A DNA stretch of 7,214 nucleotides from Acidobacteriota bacterium. Its GTDB lineage: Bacteria > Acidobacteriota > Terriglobia > UBA7540 > JAPUME01. A program made the translations under genes and the position numbers. The stretch is taken from positions 1 to 7,214 of the forward strand of contig JAPUME010000203.1 of the NCBI GenBank assembly GCA_027294185.1, in the 5' to 3' direction. The notes beneath the pieces are model-generated. The model made no database searches and had not been told where the DNA came from. It worked only from the letters and a program-made list of their open reading frames with translations. Below, piece by piece: positions 1 through 7,214 of the stretch (positions are counted from its first letter, which is position 1; each line of letters starts with the position of its first letter).

Positions 1-53
1 AGCAGGCCAAGGAATACGGCATCGTCGACGAGATCATAACCAAGCACCGCTGA
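1..53 (+). CDS. clpP: ATP-dependent Clp protease proteolytic subunit ClpP, 3' end only
   Basis: Only the last 16 codons and the TGA stop (51-53) are present, in the frame whose first full codon starts at base 3. They read QAKEYGIVDEIITKHR, which matches the usual end of ClpP (acidic/aromatic E-Y-G-[IL]-[IV]-D-E-[IV] followed by a short basic tail). ClpP is the serine peptidase of the two-ring barrel that degrades substrates fed by ClpX. Its place directly upstream of clpX supports the call. The catalytic Ser, His and Asp lie outside the window, so nothing can be said about activity. Confidence 0.88.
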   Translation, partial: QAKEYGIVDEIITKHR

Positions 54-57
54 GACT

Positions 58-63
58 GGGAGA
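58..63 (+). promoter_or_regulatory. ribosome binding site of clpX
   Basis: GGGAGA lies five bases before the GTG at 69. It supports this non-ATG start, which is also required to keep the N-terminal zinc-binding cysteines. The clpP stop at 51-53 is in the same reading frame and there is no other start codon between it and the GTG, so the start is effectively forced. Confidence 0.65.
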
Positions 64-68
64 ACCTT

Positions 69-1325
69 GTGAAACGTCTTGCACCGGAGGAGTTGCGTCG
101 CTGCTCGTTCTGTCATAAACCCCAGGACGCCGTCGCAAAACTGATCGCCTCCCCGGGAGAGCTGCCTCGCGCCTACATTTGCGACGAGTGCGTTTCGGTC
201 TGCGACGGAATCCTCGAGGAAGAACGGGTCGAGAAATCGATCAACGAGCAGTCCAAGCTGGCTCGCCCCGAGGAAGTCAAGGAATTCCTCGACCAGTACG
301 TTATCGGGCAGGCCAAGACCAAAAAGAAGCTGGCCGTCGCCGTATATAATCACTACAAGCGGGTCTTGCTCGGGCAAATCCAGGCCGATGTGGAACTGAC
401 CAAGAGCAATATCTTGTTGATCGGGCCGACCGGCACGGGCAAGACGCTTCTCGCGCAGACCCTGGCCAAACTGCTCGATGTGCCTTTCGCCATCGTCGAT
501 GCCACCACGCTGACCGAGGCCGGCTACGTCGGCGAAGATGTCGAAAATATCATTCTGAAGCTGCTGCAGAACGCATCCGGGAACGTCCAGCGGGCGCAGC
601 AAGGCATTATCTACATCGATGAGATCGATAAGATTTCGCGCAAGGATGACAACCCATCCATAACGCGGGATGTGTCGGGCGAAGGCGTCCAGCAAGCCCT
701 GCTCAAGATCCTGGAAGGCACCATCGCCAACGTACCACCTCAGGGAGGCCGCAAGCACCCGCACCAGGAATTTACTCAGGTCGATACGACCAATATCCTG
801 TTCATTTGCGGGGGGGCCTTCATCGGGTTGGAAAGGGTGATCGAGCGACGACTGGGGCACCGTACCATCGGTTTCCACAGCGACGGCAAAGACGTTACCT
901 TCAACCCTCAGCAGCGGAACATCGACCTGCTGGAACAGGTGCAGCCCACCGATTTGATACGCTACGGCCTGATTCCCGAGTTTATCGGCCGCCTTCCGGT
1001 GGTGGGAGTTCTCAACGACCTCGATCGTCCGGCCCTGATCAGGATTATGACGGAACCGAAGAACGCCCTGGTGCGTCAATACCAACGGCTTTTCGATTAC
1101 GAAAACGTGCGGCTCGATTTCGCTCACGAGGCTATGGAAGCCATCGCCGATCTGGCCATGGAACGCAAGGTAGGCGCCCGTGGGTTGCGAATGATTCTGG
1201 AAGACCTTATGCTGGATTTGATGTATCACCTGCCCAGCAAGCGGGAGATTCGAACCTTCAAAGTAACCCGGGAAATGGTGAATAAAGGCGAAATCCCCCA
1301 CGCATTTCTCAAGAAAGCCGGGTAG
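69..1325 (+). CDS. clpX: ATP-dependent Clp protease ATP-binding subunit ClpX
   Basis: ClpX is a hexameric AAA+ unfoldase that recognises degradation tags (for example ssrA-tagged proteins), unfolds them and threads them into ClpP in the cytoplasm. The 418-residue product has the normal family build. An N-terminal C4 zinc-binding domain has Cys12, Cys15, Cys38 and Cys41. The Walker A GPTGTGKT is at 119-126, the pore-1 loop GYVG at 152-155 and Walker B IIYIDEID with Glu185. The RKH pore loop is at 228-230 and the IGF loop that docks on ClpP at 267-269. The arginine finger is Arg308 in [11 protein letters not shown], and sensor 2 GARGLR is at 369-374. Several of these positions equal the E. coli numbering. 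The start is GTG. clpP lies 15 bases upstream and lon 11 bases downstream, so a shared transcript is likely. The C-terminal tail is short. Identity is secure. Confidence 0.98.
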   Translation: MKRLAPEELRRCSFCHKPQDAVAKLIASPGELPRAYICDECVSVCDGILEEERVEKSINEQSKLARPEEVKEFLDQYVIGQAKTKKKLAVAVYNHYKRVLLGQIQADVELTKSNILLIGPTGTGKTLLAQTLAKLLDVPFAIVDATTLTEAGYVGEDVENIILKLLQNASGNVQRAQQGIIYIDEIDKISRKDDNPSITRDVSGEGVQQALLKILEGTIANVPPQGGRKHPHQEFTQVDTTNILFICGGAFIGLERVIERRLGHRTIGFHSDGKDVTFNPQQRNIDLLEQVQPTDLIRYGLIPEFIGRLPVVGVLNDLDRPALIRIMTEPKNALVRQYQRLFDYENVRLDFAHEAMEAIADLAMERKVGARGLRMILEDLMLDLMYHLPSKREIRTFKVTREMVNKGEIPHAFLKKAG

Positions 1326-1336
1326 TCAGGGAGACT

Positions 1337-3757
1337 ATGTTTTCAGGCCAAGAAAAATCCGACACCAGAACCTTTCCGATGATGCCCATTCGGGACGTGG
1401 TCATCTTTCCGTACATGATGACACCGTTCGTGGTAGGACGGGAAAGCTCCATCCGAGCCCTGGAAGAGGCCCTGGCCGGGGATAAGAAAATCTTCCTTGC
1501 GACCCAGCATGACCCCTCCGTCGACGACCCAAAGTTCAACGAAATCTATCAGGTCGGCACCATATCCAATATCGTGCAGAGCGTGAGACTCCCCGACGGC
1601 AATATCAAGGTGTTGGTCGAAGGCTTGGAGCGGGGCAAGGTCCTCAAGATTACGAACGATGAAGGCTACTTCAAGGTCCAGACTCGAACGGTGAGCTACC
1701 GCATCGTCTCCACCCCGAGCCTCGAGCAGTTGAACCAAAGGGTCAATTCCCTCTTCGAGCAATACGTCAAGCTGAACCAAAGCTTGAACTACGAAACCAT
1801 GATTGCCGCCGTGCGCGTGGAGGACGTTGGCAAATTCACCGATACGGTGGCCGCAAACCTGAGCCTGGGCGTCGAAGAGAAGCAGGAGCTTCTGGAGATT
1901 TTTGATCCGGTGGACCGCCTGACGCGACTGGCGGACTTACTGGACCTCGAAATTGAAAAACTGAACGTCGACCGGACCATTCAGGGGCGAGTGAAGCGCC
2001 AGATGGAGCGCGCACAGCGAGAATATTACCTGAATGAAAAGATTAAGGCTATTCAGAAGGAACTGGGCCGAAACGAAAAGAGCGAATTCGACGAGCTGAA
2101 AAAGAAGATCGATTCCGCGGGCATGACCAAGGACGCGCACGAGAAGGCCCACAGCGAATTGAAACGGCTCGAGCTGATGCCGCCGATGTCGGCCGAGTCC
2201 ACCGTTTCGCGAAATTACCTGGACTGGCTTCTGGCCGTACCGTGGAAGAAGCGGACCCGCGAAACACGCGATATCGACCGTGCGGAAAAGATTCTCGAAG
2301 AAGATCACTACGGATTGGAAAAGGTAAAAGAACGGATTCTGGAATTCCTGGCCATCCGCCAACTGGTGAAAAAACCGAAGGGTTCCATCCTCTGTTTCGT
2401 CGGGCCACCGGGTGCGGGAAAGACCTCGCTGGGGCGGTCGGTCGCGCGCGCCACGGGGCGGAAGTTCATCCGACTTTCTCTCGGCGGCATTCGGGATGAA
2501 GCCGAAATTCGAGGCCACCGCCGGACCTACATCGGCGCCCTCCCCGGCCAGATCATCCAGATGATGAAAAAGGCCGGCACGGTCAATCCTATCTTCCTGC
2601 TCGACGAGGTGGACAAGATGGGCATGGATTTCCGCGGCGACCCCTCGGCTGCCTTAATGGAAGTCCTCGATCCGGAATTGAATTCGACCTTCACGGATCA
2701 TTACCTGGACGTGGAGTACGATCTTTCGAATGTATTTTTCATCACCACGGCAAACGTCATCCATACCATTCCGGGACCGCTTCTCGACCGCATGGAAGTT
2801 CTCCGGTTGTCCGGCTATACGCAAGAGGAAAAAACGGAAATCGCCAAGCGATTCCTGGTACGAAAGCAGCGCGATTCATCCGGACTCAAGCCGGATAACA
2901 TCTCCTTTACCGACGACGGGTTGGTCGGCATTATTAGTCATTACACACGAGAAGCCGGAGTGCGCAACCTGGAGCGCGAAATCGCAAACATTTGCCGCAA
3001 GGTGGCCCGGGTCGTCCTCAAAGAGGGCACCAAAACCAAGCGATCCGTGGGGAATGACGATCTTCAAGCATACCTGGGAGCCATCAAGTTTCGAGACACC
3101 CGCGCGGAAGAGAAGAACGAGGTGGGACTGGCGACGGGTCTCGCCTGGACGGAAGTGGGCGGCCAGATTCTGCCTACCGAGTCCACGTTGATGCCGGGCC
3201 GGGGAAATCTGACCCTGACGGGGAACCTGGGCGACGTCATGCAGGAATCGGCCCGAGCGGCCATGAGCTACGTCCGCTCACGTGCGGGGCGGTTGGGTCT
3301 GGGGAAGGATTTTTATCGCCGGCTGGATGTTCACATCCACATTCCCGAGGGCGCCATCCCGAAGGACGGCCCTTCGGCGGGTATTACGCTGGCAACCACA
3401 CTGGTGAGCGCATTGACGAAAATCCCCGTGCGGCGGGACGTGGCCATGACCGGCGAGATTACGCTTCGCGGCAAAGTCCTTCCGATCGGCGGCGTGAAAG
3501 AAAAGTTGTTGGCCGCCCACCGCGCCGGGATTCACAATATCATTCTCCCGCGCGATAATGAGAAAGATTTGGCTGACATCCCGGCGAACATCCAGGACGA
3601 GCTCAGCATCCAACTCGTCGACAACATGGACCAGGTCCTGGATCTTGCGCTGGAAAGAAAAATTGAAACAAATCCTTCCCTTACTCCCGAAACTGAGATA
3701 ACATCCACGTTTGAAGGGTCATCCTCGGAAACCGATCAGGAACCCATGACGAACTAG
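1337..3757 (+). CDS. lon: ATP-dependent protease Lon (endopeptidase La)
   Basis: Lon is a cytoplasmic homohexameric AAA+ serine protease that degrades misfolded and selected regulatory proteins. The 806-residue chain begins with a LonN substrate-binding domain (about 13-205, opening with [12 protein letters not shown]), then a helical segment rich in Lys and Glu (about 205-290). The AAA+ module follows: Walker A GPPGAGKT 356-363, pore-loop Tyr398, Walker [10 protein letters not shown] with Glu424, and a GVRNLERE sensor-2 motif with Arg543. The C-terminal protease domain carries the Ser-Lys dyad: Ser680 in PKDGPSAG and Lys723 in [11 protein letters not shown]. The ATG is preceded by AGGGAG (1328-1333), three bases away. 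About 30 residues after the protease domain form an acidic Ser/Thr-rich tail, so the protein is slightly longer than E. coli Lon (784). No separate promoter is obvious in the 11-base gap after clpX; co-transcription is inferred. No motif is missing. Confidence 0.98.
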   Translation: MFSGQEKSDTRTFPMMPIRDVVIFPYMMTPFVVGRESSIRALEEALAGDKKIFLATQHDPSVDDPKFNEIYQVGTISNIVQSVRLPDGNIKVLVEGLERGKVLKITNDEGYFKVQTRTVSYRIVSTPSLEQLNQRVNSLFEQYVKLNQSLNYETMIAAVRVEDVGKFTDTVAANLSLGVEEKQELLEIFDPVDRLTRLADLLDLEIEKLNVDRTIQGRVKRQMERAQREYYLNEKIKAIQKELGRNEKSEFDELKKKIDSAGMTKDAHEKAHSELKRLELMPPMSAESTVSRNYLDWLLAVPWKKRTRETRDIDRAEKILEEDHYGLEKVKERILEFLAIRQLVKKPKGSILCFVGPPGAGKTSLGRSVARATGRKFIRLSLGGIRDEAEIRGHRRTYIGALPGQIIQMMKKAGTVNPIFLLDEVDKMGMDFRGDPSAALMEVLDPELNSTFTDHYLDVEYDLSNVFFITTANVIHTIPGPLLDRMEVLRLSGYTQEEKTEIAKRFLVRKQRDSSGLKPDNISFTDDGLVGIISHYTREAGVRNLEREIANICRKVARVVLKEGTKTKRSVGNDDLQAYLGAIKFRDTRAEEKNEVGLATGLAWTEVGGQILPTESTLMPGRGNLTLTGNLGDVMQESARAAMSYVRSRAGRLGLGKDFYRRLDVHIHIPEGAIPKDGPSAGITLATTLVSALTKIPVRRDVAMTGEITLRGKVLPIGGVKEKLLAAHRAGIHNIILPRDNEKDLADIPANIQDELSIQLVDNMDQVLDLALERKIETNPSLTPETEITSTFEGSSSETDQEPMTN

Positions 3758-3870
3758 TTTGACTTCTGCCGAGATCACCCTTGAGATGCAAACCACGGCA
3801 ATCTATCCTGGAGGTAATTTTTTCCGATCCCCATGCTTTAAGAAATCTTGAACGGCTGGGATCCGACGGA

Positions 3871-3900
3871 ATCTGAAATCATCCAATCCCCAAACCATGC
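3871..3900 (+). promoter_or_regulatory. C-rich, G-poor patch, possible Rho utilisation (rut-like) site
   Basis: Of these 30 bases, 11 are C, 11 A, 6 T and only 2 G, unlike the balanced composition of the surrounding genes. Unstructured RNA with more C than G and with YC dinucleotides is what the Rho primary site binds. Its place about 215 bases before the rho start would suit autoregulation by early termination in the leader, as known for E. coli rho. The patch alone is not proof, and no transcription start is established upstream of it. Confidence 0.2.
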
Positions 3901-4061
3901 CGGGACGCCCCACCTGTAAGGAGCTCTTTTATATACTTTTCCAGGTTTTACTCTCGTAACCAAAGCAGGGACAACTCCCAATAATCGGCGAAACAGAGGT
4001 AAAGAAGCGAGCATGTAATCGGTGAATACCATCCGGATCGTTTATTGAGAGTCCTGCCCTG

Positions 4062-4090
4062 TTGTTCCGAGTAATTCCCGTAAAGAACAA
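4062..4090 (+). repeat. 6-bp perfect inverted repeat upstream of rho
   Basis: TTGTTC at 4062-4067 is matched exactly by GAACAA at 4085-4090, with a 17-base spacer, ending about 10 bases before the rho ribosome binding site. It could be a weak hairpin or an operator half-site pair, but the stem is short and A+T-rich, does not extend, and could be chance. Confidence 0.15.
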
Positions 4091-4114
4091 ATTTCAGCCA
4101 AGAGAGACACATTT

Positions 4115-5437
4115 ATGCCGCCTAAAAAGGTACAGGAAGTCCACGAGGACAAGTTAAAAGATCTGAAGGAAGGCGAAGTCCTCGACATCGCCAAACTGAA
4201 GGAGATGAACATCTCCGCCCTGACGCAAGTGGCCAAGGACCTGGACGTGGTCGGTGCTACGGGGATGCGCAAGCAGGAACTGATCTTCAAAATCCTGCAG
4301 GCGCAGACCGAAAAGAGCGGCCTGATCTTTTCCGAGGGCGTTCTCGAATGCCTGCCCGATGGCTTCGGTTTTCTACGCGCCCCCGACTACAACTATCTCC
4401 CCGGCCCCGACGATATCTATGTCTCCCCCTCGCAGATCCGCAAATTCGACCTGCGGACCGGAGATACGATCTCAGGCCAGATCCGGCCTCCCAAAGAGGG
4501 AGAGCGCTACTTCGCGTTGATCAAGGTGGAAGCCATCAACTTTGAATCACCCGAAGATTCGCGAAGCAAGATTTTCTTCGACAATTTGACTCCCCTCTAT
4601 CCCGAGGAGCGTGTGCGACTCGAGACCGGGACCGACAACATCGCGGGTCGCGTGCTCGATCTGCTCACCCCCCTCGGCAAAGGACAAAGAGGTCTGGTCG
4701 TTTCCCCGCCCCGCACGGGAAAAACGATGCTGCTCCAAACCATTGCCAATTCGGTCACAACCAACCATCCGGAAGTCACGCTGATCGTCCTGCTGATCGA
4801 CGAGCGGCCGGAAGAAGTCACCGACATGCAGCGGACCGTTCGAGGCGAGGTCATCAGCTCCACTTTCGACGAGCCGGCCGCGCGCCACGTTCAGGTTGCC
4901 GAGATGGTCATCGAGAAGGCCAAGCGGCTGGTGGAGCACAAGCGGGATGTCGTGATCCTGCTCGACTCGATCACGCGCCTGGCCCGCGCCTATAACACCG
5001 TTGTGCCGCCCTCGGGCAAGGTGCTCTCCGGCGGCGTGGACTCGAACGCCCTGCAACGGCCCAAGCGTTTCTTCGGCGCGGCACGGAACGTGGAAGAGGG
5101 AGGAAGCCTCACGATCATCGCTACAGCACTCATCGATACCGGAAGCCGCATGGACGACGTGATCTTCGAGGAATTCAAGGGTACGGGCAACATGGAGGTC
5201 CACCTGGACCGGAAGCTGGTAGACAAGCGCGTCTTCCCGGCCATCGACCTGAACCGTTCCGGGACCCGCAAAGAGGAGCTTCTCGTTCCCAAGGATGAGT
5301 TGAATCGAATCTGGGTGCTGCGGAAGGTATTGAATCCGCTCTCCAGCACGGAGAGCATGGAACTGATTATCGAAAAACTTTCGAAAACGAAGAGTAATGC
5401 CGACTTTCTGAAGTCGATGAGCGGTGGGCCCAAGTAA
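4115..5437 (+). CDS. rho: transcription termination factor Rho
   Basis: Rho is a ring-shaped hexameric RNA helicase that loads on C-rich nascent RNA and uses ATP to end transcription. The 440-residue product has a charged N-terminal extension (1-29), a Rho N-terminal helical domain (about 30-65) and a cold-shock-type RNA-binding domain (about 70-145) with the RNP1-like GFGFLR at 83-88 and the highly conserved [13 protein letters not shown]. The RecA-type ATPase core has P-loop SPPRTGKT 197-204, [13 protein letters not shown] with Asp229, Glu230 and Arg231, a Q-loop around VLSGGVD, the [12 protein letters not shown] stretch and an arginine finger at Arg385 in [10 protein letters not shown]. 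The core aligns with E. coli Rho with an offset of +19, so the extra length is all N-terminal. An in-frame stop at 4046-4048 with no other start codon in between fixes the ATG. The binding site AGAGAG (4101-4106) is eight bases upstream and weak. It is probably transcribed separately from lon. Confidence 0.98.
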   Translation: MPPKKVQEVHEDKLKDLKEGEVLDIAKLKEMNISALTQVAKDLDVVGATGMRKQELIFKILQAQTEKSGLIFSEGVLECLPDGFGFLRAPDYNYLPGPDDIYVSPSQIRKFDLRTGDTISGQIRPPKEGERYFALIKVEAINFESPEDSRSKIFFDNLTPLYPEERVRLETGTDNIAGRVLDLLTPLGKGQRGLVVSPPRTGKTMLLQTIANSVTTNHPEVTLIVLLIDERPEEVTDMQRTVRGEVISSTFDEPAARHVQVAEMVIEKAKRLVEHKRDVVILLDSITRLARAYNTVVPPSGKVLSGGVDSNALQRPKRFFGAARNVEEGGSLTIIATALIDTGSRMDDVIFEEFKGTGNMEVHLDRKLVDKRVFPAIDLNRSGTRKEELLVPKDELNRIWVLRKVLNPLSSTESMELIIEKLSKTKSNADFLKSMSGGPK

Positions 5438-5441
5438 TCAC

Positions 5442-5478
5442 GCCGAAATCTCCGCCCGTCATCCGACCTTCGGCTTTT
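5442..5478 (+). terminator. possible intrinsic terminator of rho
   Basis: GCCGAA at 5442-5447 pairs exactly with TTCGGC at 5469-5474, directly followed by TTTT (5475-5478), four bases after the rho stop codon. A smaller alternative is the hairpin CCGA/TCGG (5463-5466 with 5470-5473), followed by CTTTT. The 21-base loop of the larger form and the short T-run make this only moderately convincing. On the other strand no T-run follows, so it would act on rho and not on cmk. Confidence 0.4.
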
Positions 5479-5606
5479 CCGTCCTCTTCTGATACGCCGG
5501 AATCGATTTCCTCCCTCGAAAGAACATCGACAAACATCTGTCTGGGAAAACCTGCACCCCCCGACGCACCCCTGGAGGGAAGGCGGGTGTGGAAGCTGCC
5601 GAATGG

Positions 5607-6302
5607 CTAACTGTTGCCGAGCCTAGCGGCGCATCTTTCGTTCACCAGGCTGACAATCTTATCGACAACCTGATCGACCGAAAGCTCGGTCGAGTCAATC
5701 TTTACCGCATCCGCGGCAGCAACCAGGGGGGAAATCTTGCGTTCGGAATCCAGGCGGTCACGGCGGGTAATTTCAAGGCGAGTCTGCTCCAGGGTCGTCT
5801 CCCGACCCTTATCCAGATTATCCTGCAAGCGCCTGCGCGCGCGCGCCTCTTCGGAGGCATCCAGAAATATTTTCAGGTCAGCGTCGGGAAACACCTTGGT
5901 GCCGATGTCACGGCCTTCCATTACGACCCCCTCGAGGGGAACCGATCTCCGCTGCAGGGCCACAAGCCGTTTCCTTACCCCCGGGAGACGTGAGATTCGC
6001 GCGGCGACTTCGGTAACTTCAGGAGCTCGAATCTCCCCGCTCACATCTTCGCCGTCCACGAGCACCGGCCCTTGGCCCTCCGTTCCAGAGAATTGAATCT
6101 GCAATTTCTCCACCAGCGCCACGATGGAATCTTCCTGCTGGGCCGGGAGCCCGGCGCGAAGAACCTTGAGTGCAACAGCCCTGTAACTTGCACCGCTGTC
6201 GACATAGTGAAGTGCCATTCGGGCGGCCACCTTCCGGGCCACCGTACTCTTGCCGGAGCCGGCGGGACCGTCAATCGCAATGACCAGGGGTTGTGTGGGC
6301 AT
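5607..6302 (-). CDS. cmk: cytidylate kinase (CMP/dCMP kinase)
   Basis: This enzyme phosphorylates CMP and dCMP to the diphosphates with ATP, in cytoplasmic pyrimidine salvage and dNTP supply. The 231-residue product has family length. Features in order are P-loop DGPAGSGKST (11-20), the CMP-binding segment YVDSGASYRAVAL (33-45), MEGRDIGTKVFPDADLKIFL (128-147, with the conserved GRD), an Arg-rich lid (about 153-185, including RDRLDSER) and PLVAAADAVKIDST near the end. The ATG at 6302 gives the normal N-terminus just before VIAIDGPAG. An in-frame TTG at 6356 would add 18 highly charged residues that resemble no family feature. The chosen start has no well-placed ribosome binding site: GGGAG at 6321-6325 is 18 bases away. 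Translation may therefore depend on coupling to upstream reading frames. The usual GAMYR appears here as GASYR. It lies downstream of mutL on the same strand and converges with rho. Confidence 0.96.
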   Translation of the reverse strand: MPTQPLVIAIDGPAGSGKSTVARKVAARMALHYVDSGASYRAVALKVLRAGLPAQQEDSIVALVEKLQIQFSGTEGQGPVLVDGEDVSGEIRAPEVTEVAARISRLPGVRKRLVALQRRSVPLEGVVMEGRDIGTKVFPDADLKIFLDASEEARARRRLQDNLDKGRETTLEQTRLEITRRDRLDSERKISPLVAAADAVKIDSTELSVDQVVDKIVSLVNERCAARLGNS

Positions 6303-6361
6303 TAATATTCTGCGGTCGCGCTCCCTTTCCTTTTCTGAATTCCTCCCGCGTAACAATCCAT
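6302..6361 (-). other. candidate 19-codon coupling frame between mutL and cmk
   Basis: The ATG (6361-6359) directly follows the mutL TGA (6364-6362). The frame reads MDCYAGGIQKRKGSATAEY and ends in TAA (6304-6302), whose last A is the first base of the cmk ATG (TAATG overlap). It fills the whole gap between the two genes and contains GGGAGG (6347-6342) and AAGGAAAGGGAG (6332-6321). The peptide has no recognisable family. A role as a translational bridge is inference; with only 19 codons, chance is quite possible. Confidence 0.25.
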
Positions 6362-7214
6362 TCAGGTTCGCTTAAAAGCTTTCCGAATGTCCTGCAGGCT
6401 GTAGCGCAGAATGACAGGCCGTCCGTGCGGACAGCTCATCGGGCATTCCGTCTTCAACAGTTCGCGCAGCAGCCATTCCATTTTCTCTTTTTCCAAAGGC
6501 ATGTTGATCTTTATGGCGGCATGGCAGGCCACGGAGGCCGCAATCTTCCGGCGCAGAGTCTCCAGGCTGATTTCGCGATCCGACTCCTCAACACTCTCCA
6601 GAATTTCGATCAAGAGTTTTTCCACACGGTCGGCGGATACTTCCGCCGGTACGGCCTTGACCGCTACCGTGTTTCGACCGAAGGGCTCCAATTCGAACCC
6701 GTCGGCCTCCAACTCGGAAGCGATCTCCTGGAAAGAAGCCTGCTGACGCGGGGTCAATTCCACAATGATGGGAAGCAGCAGCCGCTGGCTTTCCACCTGG
6801 TTCCGCAGCCGGTTCGCAAGGTGCTGCTCAAACAGTATCCGTTCGTGAGCTACGTGCTGGTCGACAATCCAAAGGCCCGCCTGATTTTCCGCCACAATGA
6901 AACTATCCTGCACCTGCCCCAGGGGATTCAGCCCCTCCGGAGCTTCCTCTTGAAGAGGAGACTCACTCGGGGGCTCACCCGGCGAACTTCCGCAATCGCC
7001 AGAAACTATACCCTCGCGAGGTTCCTGGGAAGGTGCATAGACCGAAAGAGCCGCAGCCGCCTCCAGCGGCAGCCGCGCGCTTGGGGATGCTTGCGTGGGG
7101 TTGGTCAGCTGAAAACTGCCTGCCGCCCTGCCCTGGTGCTGGGCGGGCTTTTCAAATCCACCTGCATCGGAGGGCGCACCTCCGGGCGGAAAGGCAGAGG
7201 AAGATTTCTTGACG
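6362..7214 (-). CDS. mutL: DNA mismatch repair protein MutL, C-terminal part (5' end outside window)
   Basis: MutL links mismatch recognition by MutS to strand removal. The frame is open from the right edge to the TGA at 6364-6362, giving 283 residues; the N-terminal GHKL ATPase domain is missing because the window ends. About 100 residues (7213-6914) form a Pro/Ser/Ala/Glu/Gly-rich linker typical of the segment between MutL domains. The dimerisation domain follows, starting at GQVQDSFIVAEN. It carries the metal-binding nuclease motif DQHVAHERILFE (6862-6827; consensus DQHA-x2-E-x4-E), the ACHAAIK motif, and CPHGRP (6433-6416) near the end. These mark the endonuclease-type MutL found in bacteria without MutH. 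The GTG at 6913 is not the true start: the protein clearly continues upstream of it. cmk lies 59 bases downstream. Confidence 0.95.
   Translation of the reverse strand, partial: VKKSSSAFPPGGAPSDAGGFEKPAQHQGRAAGSFQLTNPTQASPSARLPLEAAAALSVYAPSQEPREGIVSGDCGSSPGEPPSESPLQEEAPEGLNPLGQVQDSFIVAENQAGLWIVDQHVAHERILFEQHLANRLRNQVESQRLLLPIIVELTPRQQASFQEIASELEADGFELEPFGRNTVAVKAVPAEVSADRVEKLLIEILESVEESDREISLETLRRKIAASVACHAAIKINMPLEKEKMEWLLRELLKTECPMSCPHGRPVILRYSLQDIRKAFKRT

Larger units (their letters stand above)
3758..4114 (+). other. lon-rho intergenic region, probable rho promoter and mRNA leader
   Basis: No convincing gene is present in these 357 bases. The stretch has more A+T than the flanking genes (28 of 60 bases are G or C in each of 3901-3960 and 3961-4020). 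A TTGACT resembling a -35 box sits at 3759-3764 but has no good -10 box 16-18 bases later. TATACT at 3932-3937 resembles a -10 box but lacks a -35 partner. No strong hairpin followed by a T-run marks a lon terminator: the T-run at 3818-3823 has no stable stem before it. Short frames (for example ATG 3786 to stop 3851, and ATG 3897 to stop 3959) lack ribosome binding sites. A C-rich patch and a small inverted repeat are listed separately. A long leader is usual for rho genes, where it serves autoregulation; here that is inference. Confidence 0.5.

Noticed and set aside
1937..2518. 193-codon open frame on the minus strand opposite lon
   Set aside because: It is fully antisense to the intact Lon coding region, with no family features and no ribosome binding evidence.
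3759..3851. 30-codon plus-strand frame (TTG 3759 or ATG 3786) as a possible rho leader peptide
   Set aside because: There is no ribosome binding site before either start, and the frame ends more than 260 bases before rho. It does not resemble the E. coli RhoL peptide.
3838..4032. 64-codon minus-strand frame in the lon-rho gap
   Set aside because: It has no ribosome binding site before its ATG at 4032 and no recognisable features; a rho leader on the plus strand is a simpler use of this gap.
4061..4091. SOS (LexA) operator suggested by GTTC and GAAC half-sites
   Set aside because: The half-sites are in the wrong order and too far apart (17 bases) for known LexA boxes.
4547..5203. 218-codon open frame on the minus strand opposite rho
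   Set aside because: It lies entirely inside a well-supported rho gene, shows no recognisable domain, and is the kind of antisense frame that G+C-rich codon use produces.
5566..5590. Inverted repeat GCACCC/GGGTGT as a cmk terminator
   Set aside because: On the minus strand no T-run follows the stem directly; the nearest run of T comes about 20 bases later.
5589..5993. 134-codon plus-strand frame across the cmk 3' region
   Set aside because: It mirrors the cmk codons on the other strand, and nothing in the protein suggests a real family.
6911..6913. GTG at 6913 as the start of a 183-residue protein
   Set aside because: The frame stays open to the window edge, and the residues before the GTG (LGQ) belong to the MutL C-terminal domain entry with a typical linker upstream.

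Overview
This window is a bacterial chromosomal housekeeping region with about 57-58% G+C in coding DNA. It holds two gene groups that face each other. On the plus strand are the 3' end of clpP, then clpX, lon and rho. On the minus strand is cmk, preceded by the C-terminal half of mutL, which runs off the right edge. No mobile element, CRISPR array, tRNA, rRNA or phage gene is visible. The gene content (clpP-clpX-lon cluster, Rho of 440 residues with the PPRTGKT form of the P-loop, endonuclease-type MutL) fits a Gram-negative-type bacterium of a lineage such as Desulfobacterota, Nitrospirota, Methylomirabilota or Acidobacteriota. This placement is an impression from protein style and has not been tested.

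Layout. 1-53: last 16 codons of clpP. 69-1325: clpX, 15 bases after the clpP stop. 1337-3757: lon, 11 bases after clpX. These three look like one transcription unit for ATP-dependent protein quality control: ClpX unfolds tagged substrates into the ClpP barrel, and Lon unfolds and cuts on one chain. 3758-4114: a 357-base gap with more A+T than the genes, probably containing the promoter and leader of rho. It has a C-rich, G-poor patch that could be a Rho-binding site. 4115-5437: rho, followed by a possible intrinsic terminator at 5442-5478. 5607-6302 (minus): cmk, cytidylate kinase. 6362-7214 (minus, 5' part missing): mutL, mismatch repair.

All key catalytic and nucleotide-binding motifs are intact in the complete genes, so these look like working core genes. 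The most interesting detail is the mutL-cmk junction. A 19-codon frame starts directly after the mutL stop, and its stop overlaps the cmk start (TAATG), a layout expected for chained translational coupling. I found no evidence for a previously undescribed system; the findings are modest regulatory and motif-level observations.
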